Shown here one piece after another: positions 1-7,922 of a DNA stretch of 41,343 nt (position 1 is the first letter of the stretch; every line of letters starts with the position of its first letter). The notes under the pieces are model-generated. The model had not been told where the DNA came from, did no database searches, and worked only from the letters and a program-made list of their open reading frames with translations. Location of the stretch: the NCBI GenBank assembly GCA_903863885.1, contig CAIPEB010000664.1, forward strand, positions 1 to 41,343, in the 5' to 3' direction. The position numbers were made by a program, and so were the translations under genes. Origin of the DNA: an uncultured Planctomycetaceae bacterium. GTDB taxonomy: Bacteria; Planctomycetota; Planctomycetia; Pirellulales; Pirellulaceae.

Positions 1-2
1 AG

Positions 3-182
3 GAGCGGGGGCGGCGCGCGGCTGCCAAAGCGGCTGACGACCAGTTTTTTGACGATCTGACCGAGTCCCCGGCACCCGACTCGTCAGCAACGAGTGACGA
101 CTCGGCACCGGGCGACAGTCCGACGCCTCCCGTGGCCAAGGAAGAATCGGCGGACGACGGAGCGAAGAGCGACGAATCGTGA
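3..182 (+). CDS. C-terminal tail of an acidic protein (5' end outside window)
   Basis: An open frame enters from the left edge and stops at TGA 180-182, giving about 59 residues. The tail is rich in Asp, Ser, Pro and Ala (for example DDQFFDDLTESP) and looks disordered. No domain can be recognised in this part, so the function cannot be stated. It converges on the STAS gene, whose terminator lies between the two genes. Confidence 0.6.
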   Translation, partial: ERGRRAAAKAADDQFFDDLTESPAPDSSATSDDSAPGDSPTPPVAKEESADDGAKSDES

Positions 183-323
183 CAGGCCGCGGCCGGCAGC
201 CTGGATTCTCCCGGCATCCCGCATCCGTTTTCATCCGGCGTGGAGACGCCGTTTCGTATCAACGTGGTGCAAGCGGGGCGTTCGGCAGGAATATGATCGC
301 TCAAGTGAACCGAGATCGCAAGG

Positions 324-350
324 AAAAGGCGCGGCGAAGTTCGCCGCGCC
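324..350 (-). terminator. Rho-independent terminator of the STAS gene
   Basis: Arms 328-338 and 340-350 form a perfect 11-bp GC-rich inverted repeat. Read on the minus strand it is followed at once by TTTT (324-327). It lies about 75 bases past the stop codon of the minus-strand STAS gene. The plus strand has no T run after the stem, so it is directional. Confidence 0.75.
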
Positions 351-425
351 GTGTATTGCCAGTCGGGTTGCCGAATTACCGCAGCGGTTGGCGATTCGGC
401 ACGAGAACGGCACGGAACGGTTCCA

Positions 426-797
426 TCAACCGAACCAGCCGCCGCCCTTCTTGAACGACTTCACGGCCTTGTCTTCGTCCGCAAAGATCTCGAACACTTT
501 GTTCAAGCGGGTGATCTTGAAGACTTCGAGCACGTTCGGCGAGATGGCACAGAATTTCAGGACCACGCCATCTGTCTTGCATTTCTTGTTGAGCAGCACC
601 AACTTACCGATCATGGCCGACGACATGAACTGAACGCCTTGAAAGTTCAGCACCATCTTCTTGCTGGTCGCCGCGCTGGCAGCCATATCCATCAGCTCTT
701 TGCCAATCAACGCGATGCGTGCTTCGTCCAGGATTTTGGCGTCCGTAAAGTAGACGACCAACACCTCCTCGACTTCCTGGGACTTCAATGACGACAT
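426..797 (-). CDS. STAS-domain anti-sigma factor antagonist
   Basis: 123 residues, the normal size for a single STAS domain of the SpoIIAA/RsbV type. Proteins of this family bind an anti-sigma kinase when unphosphorylated and so release a sigma factor. The order matches the fold: an N-terminal strand (VLVVYFTDAKIL), a helix and strand (KKMVLNFQGVQF), then the phosphorylation-loop region FMSSAMIGKL with Ser59 and Ser60, and a C-terminal helix (KVFEIFADEDKAVKSF). The Asp that usually precedes the phospho-Ser is not obvious. A longer frame exists upstream to 956, but conserved sequence begins at ATG 797, with a weak GGGA 8 bases before it. No kinase or sigma gene is adjacent, so the partner is unknown. 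Confidence 0.88.
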   Translation of the reverse strand: MSSLKSQEVEEVLVVYFTDAKILDEARIALIGKELMDMAASAATSKKMVLNFQGVQFMSSAMIGKLVLLNKKCKTDGVVLKFCAISPNVLEVFKITRLNKVFEIFADEDKAVKSFKKGGGWFG

Positions 798-1086
798 AAT
801 CGGTTCCCGTTTCGGTCTGAGTTTACTGGGAGCGACCTGTTGCAGATGCTGCCCCGAACCTTTGCACTCGCATAAACTTATCATGAGCGAGGTCTGGATG
901 CAATCAACCCTGACGCGAACAATTTCTTGCGGCAGTCCGGTGCGGGTTGACGGCATTCCGCCCCCGAATCGGAGTAATCCGGCAGGTTTAACGGCCTTCG
1001 CCGGCCGGAGCCGCCGCTTGCGCGATGCTCCCGCAATTTCGCCCTGAGAATGTGCCCGGTTCGCCCGCCGCTTGAGCCCGTTTGGG

Positions 1087-2625
1087 TCAGGTCCAAAGTC
1101 GCCGGTCGAGCATCCGGTAGTTGACCGCCTCCTGGATGTCGGAAACGCGAACCAGTTCCGATTGTTCCAGGTCGGCGATGGTGCGGGCCACCCTCAGGAT
1201 CTTATCGTGCGCCCTGGCCGATAACCCCAATTCGTTGACGCTCGATTTCAGCAAATCGGCACATGCTTCGTCAAGCGGACAGAACTGTCGTACCTGGCGG
1301 CTCGTCATGTGGGCGTTGCATCGCGTGCGGCTGTTGCCGAAGCGGCCGCGTTGGATTTCGCGGGCATTGACGACGAGTTGCCGCATGTCCCGGCTGCTGG
1401 TGCCGCCGTCGCGAGACGCCAGTTCGTGAAAGGCCACGGCCGGCACTTCGATGTGGATGTCGATTCGATCAACGAGAGGGCCGCTGATCTTGGCCATGTA
1501 ACGCTCGACCTGGGGGCTTGAGCAATGGCAATCGCGGCGCGGGTCGTGACGGTAACCGCAGGGGCACGGATTGAGCGCGGCCACCAGCATGCAGTCGGCC
1601 GGAAACGTGGTGCTGCACAGAGCCCGGGATATGGTGACGATTCCGTCTTCGAGCGGCTGACGCAGGACTTCGAGCGTGCGGCGGTTGAATTCGGGCAATT
1701 CGTCGAGGAACAGCACGCCGTTGTGCGCGAGGCTGATTTCTCCCGGAGTCGGTGTGCGGCCGCCGCCGACGAGGCCCGCATCGCTGATCGTGTGGTGTGG
1801 CGAGCGGAACGGGCGTTTGGCCATCAGCGGCTGTCCGGGACGCAGTCTGCCCAGGGCGCTGTATATGCGGGTCGTTTCGATCGACTCGCCCGCCGTCAGG
1901 GCCGGCAGGATCGTGGGCAGTCGTTTGGCGAGCATCGTCTTGCCCGAACCGGGCGGACCGATCATCAAGAGATTGTGCCCGCCGCTTGCGGCGACTGTCA
2001 GCGCCCGCTTGGCCATTTCCTGGCCTCGGACATCGCCGAAGTCCTCGTCATACCGGGCGAATTCCTGAAACAGGTCATCGAGTCGCGAGGGGGTCGGATC
2101 GATGGCCAGCTGTCCCGCGAAAAAAGCGGCCGCTTCCGCCAGGCTGTCCACCGCCATGACCTCAATATGTTCCACCACCGCCGCTTCCGAGGCGCTGGCC
2201 GACGGCACGATCACCCCGTGCAGGCCCCGCTGTTTCGCCGCGGTAATCGCCATGGAAAGGGCGCCTTTGGTCGGCCGCGTCCGGCCCTCGAGCGAAAGCT
2301 CGCCGATTACCGCGTAATGTTCGAACAATTCCGACACCAACTGGCCGCTGGCCGCGAGTATTCCGAGCGTGATCGGCAGGTCGAACGAGGCCGCCTGCTT
2401 CGGAAGCTCCGCCGGCGCCAGATTGATGACGATCCGATCCTGCGGACGGATGAAGCCCGAGTTCACGATGGCTCGCTCGACCCGGTGCGTGCTTTCCCGC
2501 ACCGCCGCCTCGGGCAGCCCGACCAGAACGGTCTTGGGGGTGGCGGCCGGTGACACATCGACTTCAACCTCGACCGGAAGTGCCTCGATGCCCAGCAGCG
2601 AGAACGTTTTCAATTTCGCCAGCAA
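1087..2625 (-). CDS. comM: YifB/ComM family Mg-chelatase-like AAA+ ATPase
   Basis: About 512 residues from the preferred start, close to the roughly 506 of E. coli ComM (YifB). ComM is a hexameric helicase that promotes branch migration during natural transformation. The N-terminal Lon-like domain carries the family signature (VGLPEAAVRESTHRVERAI). Walker A is GPPGSGKTMLAKRLP and Walker B is GVLFLDELPEF. A cysteine cluster (NPCPCGYRHDPRRDCHC) and the Mg-chelatase C-terminal helical domain follow. Start: TTG 2623-2625 is preceded 5 bases upstream by AGAGGAGAGG, and homology begins here (LLAKLKTFSLLGIEAL). An ATG at 2769 would add 48 residues unlike the family. No other competence gene is nearby, so a role in DNA uptake is family knowledge only. 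Confidence 0.92.
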   Translation of the reverse strand: MLAKLKTFSLLGIEALPVEVEVDVSPAATPKTVLVGLPEAAVRESTHRVERAIVNSGFIRPQDRIVINLAPAELPKQAASFDLPITLGILAASGQLVSELFEHYAVIGELSLEGRTRPTKGALSMAITAAKQRGLHGVIVPSASASEAAVVEHIEVMAVDSLAEAAAFFAGQLAIDPTPSRLDDLFQEFARYDEDFGDVRGQEMAKRALTVAASGGHNLLMIGPPGSGKTMLAKRLPTILPALTAGESIETTRIYSALGRLRPGQPLMAKRPFRSPHHTISDAGLVGGGRTPTPGEISLAHNGVLFLDELPEFNRRTLEVLRQPLEDGIVTISRALCSTTFPADCMLVAALNPCPCGYRHDPRRDCHCSSPQVERYMAKISGPLVDRIDIHIEVPAVAFHELASRDGGTSSRDMRQLVVNAREIQRGRFGNSRTRCNAHMTSRQVRQFCPLDEACADLLKSSVNELGLSARAHDKILRVARTIADLEQSELVRVSDIQEAVNYRMLDRRLWT

Positions 2626-2932
2626 GCGGTCCTCTCCTCTGCGCTCTCGCGGTATGTTGGCAGCCCTTCGGCGCGCATTGCGAGCGCTGGAGAAGTCGAT
2701 TTGCGCTTTGGTAATCGGTCCGCGCTCGCGTTCTATAGCTGTAGAGCGCAATCCGGCTGGCGGAGCCATCAGGATTCTGCGTGGCAGACGCGAGAAAGTC
2801 GAGAATTCCGGCCGAGTCGCCTGGTGAGAGGTGCTGCGAAACGGATGCGGCGCCGGCCGTCGTGAACGGTTGTGTTTTCAGGGGCCGACCGCTGTGAAGC
2901 GACAGCGGGCCGGCACGAAGCGTTCGGGGAAA
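2626..2932. other. Intergenic stretch between hicB and comM
   Basis: About 307 bases. The first part is the in-frame upstream extension of comM, which I judge non-coding. I see no convincing promoter, hairpin or small gene in the rest. Confidence 0.4.
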
Positions 2933-3181
2933 TCAGTTCGCGGTTGAACGTGGCGACGACGCGGGAAGCGATTCATCGTGTCCGGATGGAGCCGGCAGCG
3001 GGCGGCCCTCGCTCAATAGGAGTTCGACCGTCTCCTCGGCGATCTGGCACAGTTCAGCAAACACCGCTGATTGATCATCGCCATGACAGCCGCCATAAAA
3101 CAACTCGGGGCAGCTGCCGACGAAACACTGGTCCTCTTCCGACCACGCGACGATTTTCGTGTACTTCGCTGCCTGACTCAT
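2933..3181 (-). CDS. hicB: HicB-like antitoxin (short form)
   Basis: 82 residues. The partial RNase-H-like HicB fold is visible: the first strand (YTKIVAWSEEDQCFVGSCPE), the GG/CHGDD turn, and a helix (AVFAELCQIAEETVELLLSEG). HicB binds and blocks the HicA mRNA interferase and usually represses the operon. The C-terminal HTH or ribbon-helix-helix domain of longer HicBs is absent; the last ~15 residues are instead encoded by one copy of a 41-bp repeat. Its ATG overlaps the hicA stop by 4 bases (ATGA), so translation is coupled. Order is toxin then antitoxin, typical of hicAB. Confidence 0.82.
   Translation of the reverse strand: MSQAAKYTKIVAWSEEDQCFVGSCPELFYGGCHGDDQSAVFAELCQIAEETVELLLSEGRPLPAPSGHDESLPASSPRSTAN
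2940..2980. repeat. 41-bp imperfect direct repeat, copy A
   Basis: 35 of 41 bases match copy B at 3630-3670, and all six differences are transitions. This copy encodes the C-terminus of HicB. On the minus-strand RNA both copies can fold into the same hairpin (GAYGA paired with UCGUC, then CGC with GCG); copy A keeps the stem through a U-G pair. Confidence 0.7.
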
Positions 3182-3417
3182 GATTGCGACTCCCTTATGG
3201 CCATCCTGACGGCTCTTTCCAGGTAAGGCTTGGCATCGTCTCCCAGTCGGCCCGCGATTGTCACGGGTCGGACAACCCGTGGATGAACGTAATTTCGGTG
3301 ACTACCTCTACCGCCGCGTTCGACAAATCCGGCAGCTCTCAGGTCGGCCACCAGTTCCCGCACTTTCCGTGGCGTTCCAGGCATCCCTTTCAGCCGACGA
3401 CTGTGCGGAGCTTCCAC
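3178..3417 (-). CDS. hicA: HicA/YcfA-type mRNA interferase toxin
   Basis: 79 residues from GTG 3417. HicA toxins have a double-stranded-RNA-binding-like fold and cleave mRNA using one His. The signature is clear: a helix (KVRELVADLRAAGF), then GGRGSHRNYVHP with catalytic His40, and the C-terminal helix typical of the family. An internal ATG at 3384 (residue 12) is a possible start, but GAAAGGG abuts it with no spacing; neither start has an ideal ribosome site. The gene is first in a two-gene operon with hicB. Its flanks carry the 41-bp repeats, suggesting the pair arrived as a module. Confidence 0.85.
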   Translation of the reverse strand: MEAPHSRRLKGMPGTPRKVRELVADLRAAGFVERGGRGSHRNYVHPRVVRPVTIAGRLGDDAKPYLERAVRMAIRESQS

Positions 3418-3629
3418 ATTCTAGCACACGTCGAAGATCTTGCCGCGAGCAACTCTGGCCATGTCGGCACCTCACAGGAGGCAGGCCAATGTGACAGTCC
3501 CGCCGCAGCGAGACTGCTCGCGGCCGGATTCTCGCCTAATCTGTTAAGCGAAATCTGGCACGTTGCCCCGTCAGATATCTTTGATCTGGGGCCAAAAAAG
3601 AGCGGAGTTTCTGCTGAACTGAACGTCCG

Positions 3630-3670
3630 GCGGTTGAACGCAGCGACGACGCGGGGAGCGATTCGTCACG
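3630..3670. repeat. 41-bp imperfect direct repeat, copy B
   Basis: Partner of copy A at 2940-2980, exactly 690 bases apart. This copy spans the stop codon (3666-3668) and 3' flank of the minus-strand apbE. The hairpin arms lie at 3645-3649 and 3663-3667. Confidence 0.7.
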
Positions 3671-4679
3671 GCTTTTTCAGGTACGTTTCAAGTTTGCTTG
3701 ATTCGTGGACCGTCACATGGCCGTCCTCCTGGCGGACGATCAGTGCCGCGGTATCCGGCATCTTCTCGATAAATGCCAGCCCCCTTTCGACGCCGAGGAC
3801 TCCGACGGCCGTGGACATGGCGTCCGCGGCCATGGCCGTCGGCGCCACCACCGATACGCCGCAGTGCACTGTCAGCCCGATTCCTGTGTGCGGGTCGAGT
3901 ACATGGGAATAGCGGCGGCCGTTGATGACGGCGAACTGCCACGCGTCGCCTGAAGTGGCAACCGCATTGTGGACGAGCCGCACAAAGTGGCTCGGCGGCT
4001 GATTCGGCTCCAGCGGCGCGATTCCGACCGTCCAGGCGTCGGAGTCCGGAGGCGGGTCCCAGCCGAGGATCTCGCCGCTGACATTCACCAGCGCCCGGTT
4101 AATCCCGAGCTTCTGCAGTTCCTCCATCGCCACGTCGGCCGCATAGCCTTGGGCGATACCGCCCAAGTCGATGCGCATATTCGGTTTCCGCAGTTCGACG
4201 GTCGATTGCTGCTTGTGGACGATGAGGTTCTTGTAGCCGACCGCCGCGAGAGCCTCGGCCAGCTGCTGCGGGTCCGGCATCTCCTCCCGCCGCCGGGCCC
4301 GACGCCACAATTTAGTCAGGGGGCCGACCGTAACGTCAAATGCGCCTTCGGATTTCTCGCTCATGTCCTGGGCGTAAGAAAGTACCTCGTTGAGGTCGCG
4401 GCTTACCGGAATAGCGTTCGCCGTGGGCGACTTGCTGCACAACCGCATCAGTTCGCTGTCCGAGTCGTAGTCGCTCATCATTTTGTCGAGGAAAGCGATC
4501 CGTTTGAACGCGGCGGCAAACGCCCGGTTTGCGGTTGCTTCGTCGGGAGCGTACAATACGACGACGACGGTCGTACCCATGGCAACTTGGGATGACTCGA
4601 ACCGCTTGAGCGTGCTGGAGCCATCCGCTGTCGCGCCGTAAAGGGTGTGAAGCACAAGTCCGAGCAGGGCTACGTACAT
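3666..4679 (-). CDS. apbE: ApbE family FAD:protein FMN transferase
   Basis: 337 residues. ApbE transfers FMN from FAD to a Thr or Ser of flavoprotein subunits outside the cytoplasm, using Mg2+. Seen: a hydrophobic N-terminus acting as signal or anchor, the opening AMGTTVVVVLY, the FAD-binding RIDLGGIAQGYAAD (residues ~172-185), SHVLDPHTG (~259-267) and the metal-site region PTAMAADAMSTAVGVLG. The usual GG-D after the central strand reads VNVSGEI here, a mild departure. ATG 4679 has GGGAGG 8 bases upstream. No Rnf, Nqr or other flavin-acceptor gene lies in the window, so the substrate is unknown. It is divergent from the SUMF1-fold gene. Confidence 0.9.
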   Translation of the reverse strand: MYVALLGLVLHTLYGATADGSSTLKRFESSQVAMGTTVVVVLYAPDEATANRAFAAAFKRIAFLDKMMSDYDSDSELMRLCSKSPTANAIPVSRDLNEVLSYAQDMSEKSEGAFDVTVGPLTKLWRRARRREEMPDPQQLAEALAAVGYKNLIVHKQQSTVELRKPNMRIDLGGIAQGYAADVAMEELQKLGINRALVNVSGEILGWDPPPDSDAWTVGIAPLEPNQPPSHFVRLVHNAVATSGDAWQFAVINGRRYSHVLDPHTGIGLTVHCGVSVVAPTAMAADAMSTAVGVLGVERGLAFIEKMPDTAALIVRQEDGHVTVHESSKLETYLKKP

Positions 4680-4756
4680 GGGGGCCGACCTCCCGCCTGA
4701 TTAAGCCAACCGTTAATCCCGCTTCCCCAACTTCTTATTCAAATCGAGGAACCGCG

Positions 4757-5863
4757 ATGCATATGATCAGCCTACTTTCCCCCCGTCTCGTTCGGCAAGC
4801 GCAGGCCTGGGCCGCGGCTCTGGCGTTTGCGGCATGTGTTGGCCTGGTGGCCAGAACGAATGCCGCCCAAGCCCCGGTCCTGACGGTCGCAGATGCCGAC
4901 GCGAAGGCTCCGGCGGAAATGAAGCCGTACACGGAGTTGATCGAGCACACCGACGCGACGATCGGCATGGTGCCGATTCCCGGCGGCGAGTACCTGATGG
5001 GCAGCCCGGCTTCCGAGGCGAACCGCAAGGAAGATGAAGGTCCGCAGCACAAGGTGAAAATCGAGCCGTTCTGGATGAGCAAGTGCGAGATCACCTGGGA
5101 CACGTTCGAGATTTGGATGTTCGACCTCGATATTCAGCGCCGCGAACTGGCCAAGAAGACTCCGAACGAGCGGGACAAGGCCGCCGAGGAATACCAGATT
5201 TCCCAGCCGACCGAACCCTATACCGACATGACATTCGGCATGGGAAAGAAAGGCTTTCCGGCGATCTGCATGACCCAGGACGGCGCCCTTGTGTTCTGCA
5301 AGTGGCTCTCGTCGAAAACCGGCCGGTACTACCGCCTTCCGACCGAAGCCGAATGGGAATACGCCTGCCGCGCCGGGACGAAGACCGCCTACTCCTTCGG
5401 TGACGACCCCGCGAAACTGGCCGAATACGGATGGTATTTCGACAACAGCAATGAAAAGTACCACAAGGTCGGCGAAAAGAAGCCGAATCCGTGGGGCCTG
5501 TTCGACATGCATGGCAACGTGTGCGAGTGGGTGCTCGACCAGTACACGACGGACTTCTATGGGAAGTCGGGAGCCCAGGTCGCCGACAACCCGCTGTGCA
5601 TTGCGACGAAGATCTATCCCCGCGCTGTGCGTGGCGGTTCGTGGGACGACGACGCGGAAGCATGCCGCAGCGCCTCCCGCAAAGGCTCGAGCGACGCCTG
5701 GAGCCAGCAGGATCCCCAGATTCCCAAGAGTATCTGGTATCACACCGATGCTCTGCAGGTCGGCTTCCGCATCATTCGGCCGTTGACCGAACCGAGCGAC
5801 GCGGAAAAAGCTTCCAAGTGGGAGGCCTCGATTCAGAAGTTGAATCGCAAGAAGGGCCGCTAG
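4757..5863 (+). CDS. Exported SUMF1/FGE-fold protein
   Basis: 368 residues with an N-terminal signal sequence (AAALAFAACVGLVARTNA), so periplasmic or exported. The formylglycine-generating-enzyme fold follows: PIPGGEYLMGSP, the KCEITWDTFEIW segment, LPTEAEWEYACRAGT, WGLFDMHGNVCEWV, AVRGGSWDDD and a final VGFRIIRPL. True FGE uses two cysteines after the GGS strand; here the first position is Asp and only the second (Cys in EACRSASR) aligns, so sulfatase-maturing activity is doubtful. The fold more often serves binding or other oxidation in bacteria. ATG 4757 has GAGGA 6 bases upstream. It ends in TAG, a real stop, since only 23 codons follow before TAA. Confidence 0.87.
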   Translation: MHMISLLSPRLVRQAQAWAAALAFAACVGLVARTNAAQAPVLTVADADAKAPAEMKPYTELIEHTDATIGMVPIPGGEYLMGSPASEANRKEDEGPQHKVKIEPFWMSKCEITWDTFEIWMFDLDIQRRELAKKTPNERDKAAEEYQISQPTEPYTDMTFGMGKKGFPAICMTQDGALVFCKWLSSKTGRYYRLPTEAEWEYACRAGTKTAYSFGDDPAKLAEYGWYFDNSNEKYHKVGEKKPNPWGLFDMHGNVCEWVLDQYTTDFYGKSGAQVADNPLCIATKIYPRAVRGGSWDDDAEACRSASRKGSSDAWSQQDPQIPKSIWYHTDALQVGFRIIRPLTEPSDAEKASKWEASIQKLNRKKGR

Positions 5864-6028
5864 ACTGGAGAATTCCTTCCGCTGAACGTCATCGCGGCGA
5901 AGCAGCCTGCTCGCGCGATGGTGGTTCTTCGGTAACACTGCTCTGCGTCGGCGGCCGGTCGATCGGCCTCGGCCACTGGAAGCGACCAGCCGTCGGCGCA
6001 GAGATTCAGTCGATAACGAACTGACCGG

Positions 6029-6050
6029 GATCCACTGGAGATCCACTGGA
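6029..6050. repeat. Tandem 11-bp direct repeat upstream of the Gfo/Idh gene
   Basis: GATCCACTGGA occurs twice head to tail. A further 10-bp pair, AACTGACCGG, lies at 6019-6028 and 6076-6085. All sit within 80 bases of the next start codon. They could be operator half-sites, but nothing else supports that. Confidence 0.5.
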
Positions 6051-6098
6051 TTCGATCCCTGAACTTGATCACTGAAACTGACCGGATAAGCTGAGGTC

Positions 6099-7364
6099 AT
6101 GAGCAGCGCGTCATCGGGTGGACAGCAACCGAGGACTTCACGACGCGACTTTATCCGCCGTTCGTCCTGGCTGGTGGCGGGCGGCGCGGTAGGCACGGGC
6201 TTGAGTTCCGCGCGCCCGGCACGCGTTTTCGGCTCTGACGCAATTCGCGTCGGCCTGATCGGGTGCGGCCGCCGGGGTACAAACGCCGCGATGCAGGCGC
6301 TCGGCACAACCGGCGGGCCTGTGCATCTGGTTGCCATGGCCGACACATTTGGCGACCGGCTTCAGGGAGCGTACCGGGCGCTCAAGAGCCGCCACGTCGC
6401 AAGCGTGGATGTGCCGTCTGAGCGCCGATTCGTGGGCGCCGATGCATTTCGCCGACTGCTGGACTGTTCCGTTGATATTGTCCTGCTGACTGCGCCCCCC
6501 GTGTTCCGGCCCCTGCATTTCGCAGCCGCCGTTGCTTCCGGAAAACACGTGTTCATGGAAAAGCCGGTGGCAGTTGATGTGCCCGGCGTCCGCGTGGTGC
6601 TCGAGGCCAGCGAGGCCGCACGCAGACAGGGTCTGGCTGTTTCCGTGGGATTGCAGCGACGACATGATCCGGCCTACCAGGAGATAATCGCTCAACTGCA
6701 ATCGGGCGCGATCGGCGAAATTCGTCTGGCACGTGCCTACTGGAACAGCACGCCTCAGGGGGTTCCCGAACGAAAGGCGGGGCAGGGCGAACTCGACTTC
6801 CAGCTTCGCAACTGGCAGCACTTCGCCTGGCTGAGCGGCCGTCCGGTCGTCGAGCAGCACATTCACAATCTCGACGTGATCAACTGGCTGAAGAAGAGCC
6901 ATCCCGTGTCGGCCCAGGGCCACGGCGCAAGGGCGGACGGCGTCGCTGAGGCATCGGACCAGCACTTCGTCGAGTTCACTTATCCGGACGGGACGAAACT
7001 GATCAGCCAGTGCCGTCGTGCCGCGGGATGCTGGAACAACGTTTCCGAACACGCCCACGGCACTCATGGACGAGCGGACATCAGCGGGGGGAAAATCTAC
7101 GACTCCAACGGTGCGATCGTCTGGCAGACCCGCTCGTCGCACAGCGGTCACGAATTGCAGCAGCGCAGTCTTTTTGCGGCTCTGCGCGGCGGCGAGGTGC
7201 CCAATGACGGCGAGGCGGCGGCGATCAGTACGCTCACTTCGATACTTGGCCGCATGGCCGCAGAGAGCGGTCAGTGGGTGACCTGGGACGAGTTGCTGAA
7301 CTCGTCTGCGATACTGGCTCGCGTGCGTGCCGATGGGGTTGCCGAGCCGACTTGTCCGGTCTGA
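6099..7364 (+). CDS. Tat-exported Gfo/Idh/MocA family oxidoreductase
   Basis: 421 residues. A twin-arginine signal (SRRDFIRRSSWLVAGGAV) precedes a Rossmann NAD(P)-binding fold (RVGLIGCGRRGTNAAM) and the family's cofactor/catalytic motif HVFMEKPVA. The second half holds the substrate domain, including EQHIHNLDVINWL with candidate catalytic histidines. Family members oxidise or reduce sugars and related polyols; planctomycetes carry many exported copies. The substrate cannot be read from sequence. GAGG lies only 2 bases before ATG 6099, which is tight. A hairpin terminator follows at 7505. Confidence 0.93.
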   Translation: MSSASSGGQQPRTSRRDFIRRSSWLVAGGAVGTGLSSARPARVFGSDAIRVGLIGCGRRGTNAAMQALGTTGGPVHLVAMADTFGDRLQGAYRALKSRHVASVDVPSERRFVGADAFRRLLDCSVDIVLLTAPPVFRPLHFAAAVASGKHVFMEKPVAVDVPGVRVVLEASEAARRQGLAVSVGLQRRHDPAYQEIIAQLQSGAIGEIRLARAYWNSTPQGVPERKAGQGELDFQLRNWQHFAWLSGRPVVEQHIHNLDVINWLKKSHPVSAQGHGARADGVAEASDQHFVEFTYPDGTKLISQCRRAAGCWNNVSEHAHGTHGRADISGGKIYDSNGAIVWQTRSSHSGHELQQRSLFAALRGGEVPNDGEAAAISTLTSILGRMAAESGQWVTWDELLNSSAILARVRADGVAEPTCPV

Positions 7365-7504
7365 AACGCCGGCCTTGGAGGCGGTACTGCTGGGCAATTG
7401 CTTCGCAGTTCAAAGGCCTCTGATCGAAGCAGGCAACAAGCGGTTCCGTTGCAACGGTCCGGCCCGTGTGTGTTTTCCCGGCAATGCGCCGTCCCAAAAC
7501 AACG

Positions 7505-7549
7505 CCAGCCATCCGGCCGCATGGTTTGCCGCCGAATGGCTGGTTGTTT
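7505..7549. terminator. Bidirectional hairpin terminator between the oxidoreductase and HU genes
   Basis: CCAGCCAT (7505-7512) pairs with ATGGCTGG (7536-7543), with an inner CGGC/GCCG stem. TTGTTT follows on the plus strand, and a T-rich tract follows the stem on the minus strand. It lies between two converging genes, so it can serve both. Confidence 0.6.
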
Positions 7550-7598
7550 AGCTTGGCTTCCGTCTGCGAAGTTCGTCAGGCGGTCAGGCCGTTACGCC

Positions 7599-7922
7599 TC
7601 ACGAGGCCATGTCCTTGAGGGCCTTCAGCGGGCGAATCTTCACCACGTTGCGAGCCGGCTTTGCCTTGAAAACCGTCTCTTCGCCGGTGAACGGATTGAT
7701 GCCCTTACGTTCCTTCGTGGCCGGCTTGCGAATGACCGTAATCTTGGCCAAACCAGGAATCGTGAACTGGCCGGTTCCCTTCTTGCCAACCGACTTGGCA
7801 ATCTGGTCCGCGAGCGAGCCGAACACTGCGGCCACTTGCTTGCGGTTCAAGCCTGTCGCTTCCGCGACGCTCGTGAAGATCTCGGACTTGCTTGGCGGTT
7901 TCTTGGCTGCCGCTTTCGCCAT
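7599..7922 (-). CDS. HU/IHF family DNA-binding protein
   Basis: 107 residues. HU-type dimers bend and compact DNA. The N-terminal AKAAAKKPPSKSEIF is a short basic lead before the family helices (LNRKQVAAVFGSLADQIAKSV), followed by the DNA-binding arm (TVIRKPATKERKGINPFTG) and the C-terminal helix. The arm tip keeps the NPFTGE sequence with the intercalating Pro. ATG 7922 has a near-perfect AAGGAGGT 6 bases upstream, the strongest ribosome site in the window, which fits an abundant protein. The gene is monocistronic, converging on the oxidoreductase. Confidence 0.95.
   Translation of the reverse strand: MAKAAAKKPPSKSEIFTSVAEATGLNRKQVAAVFGSLADQIAKSVGKKGTGQFTIPGLAKITVIRKPATKERKGINPFTGEETVFKAKPARNVVKIRPLKALKDMAS

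Noticed and set aside
981-1086. GC-rich inverted repeats after comM as a terminator
   Set aside because: The stem is only about 5 bp and no T run follows on the minus strand.
5861-5935. Pyrrolysine-style general decoding of TAG
   Set aside because: TAG at 5861 ends the SUMF1-fold gene right after its conserved end, and only 23 non-homologous codons follow. No pyl gene is in the window.
4772-6346. Minus-strand open frame of 524 codons
   Set aside because: Antisense to the SUMF1-fold gene and the start of the oxidoreductase, both of which have strong homology.
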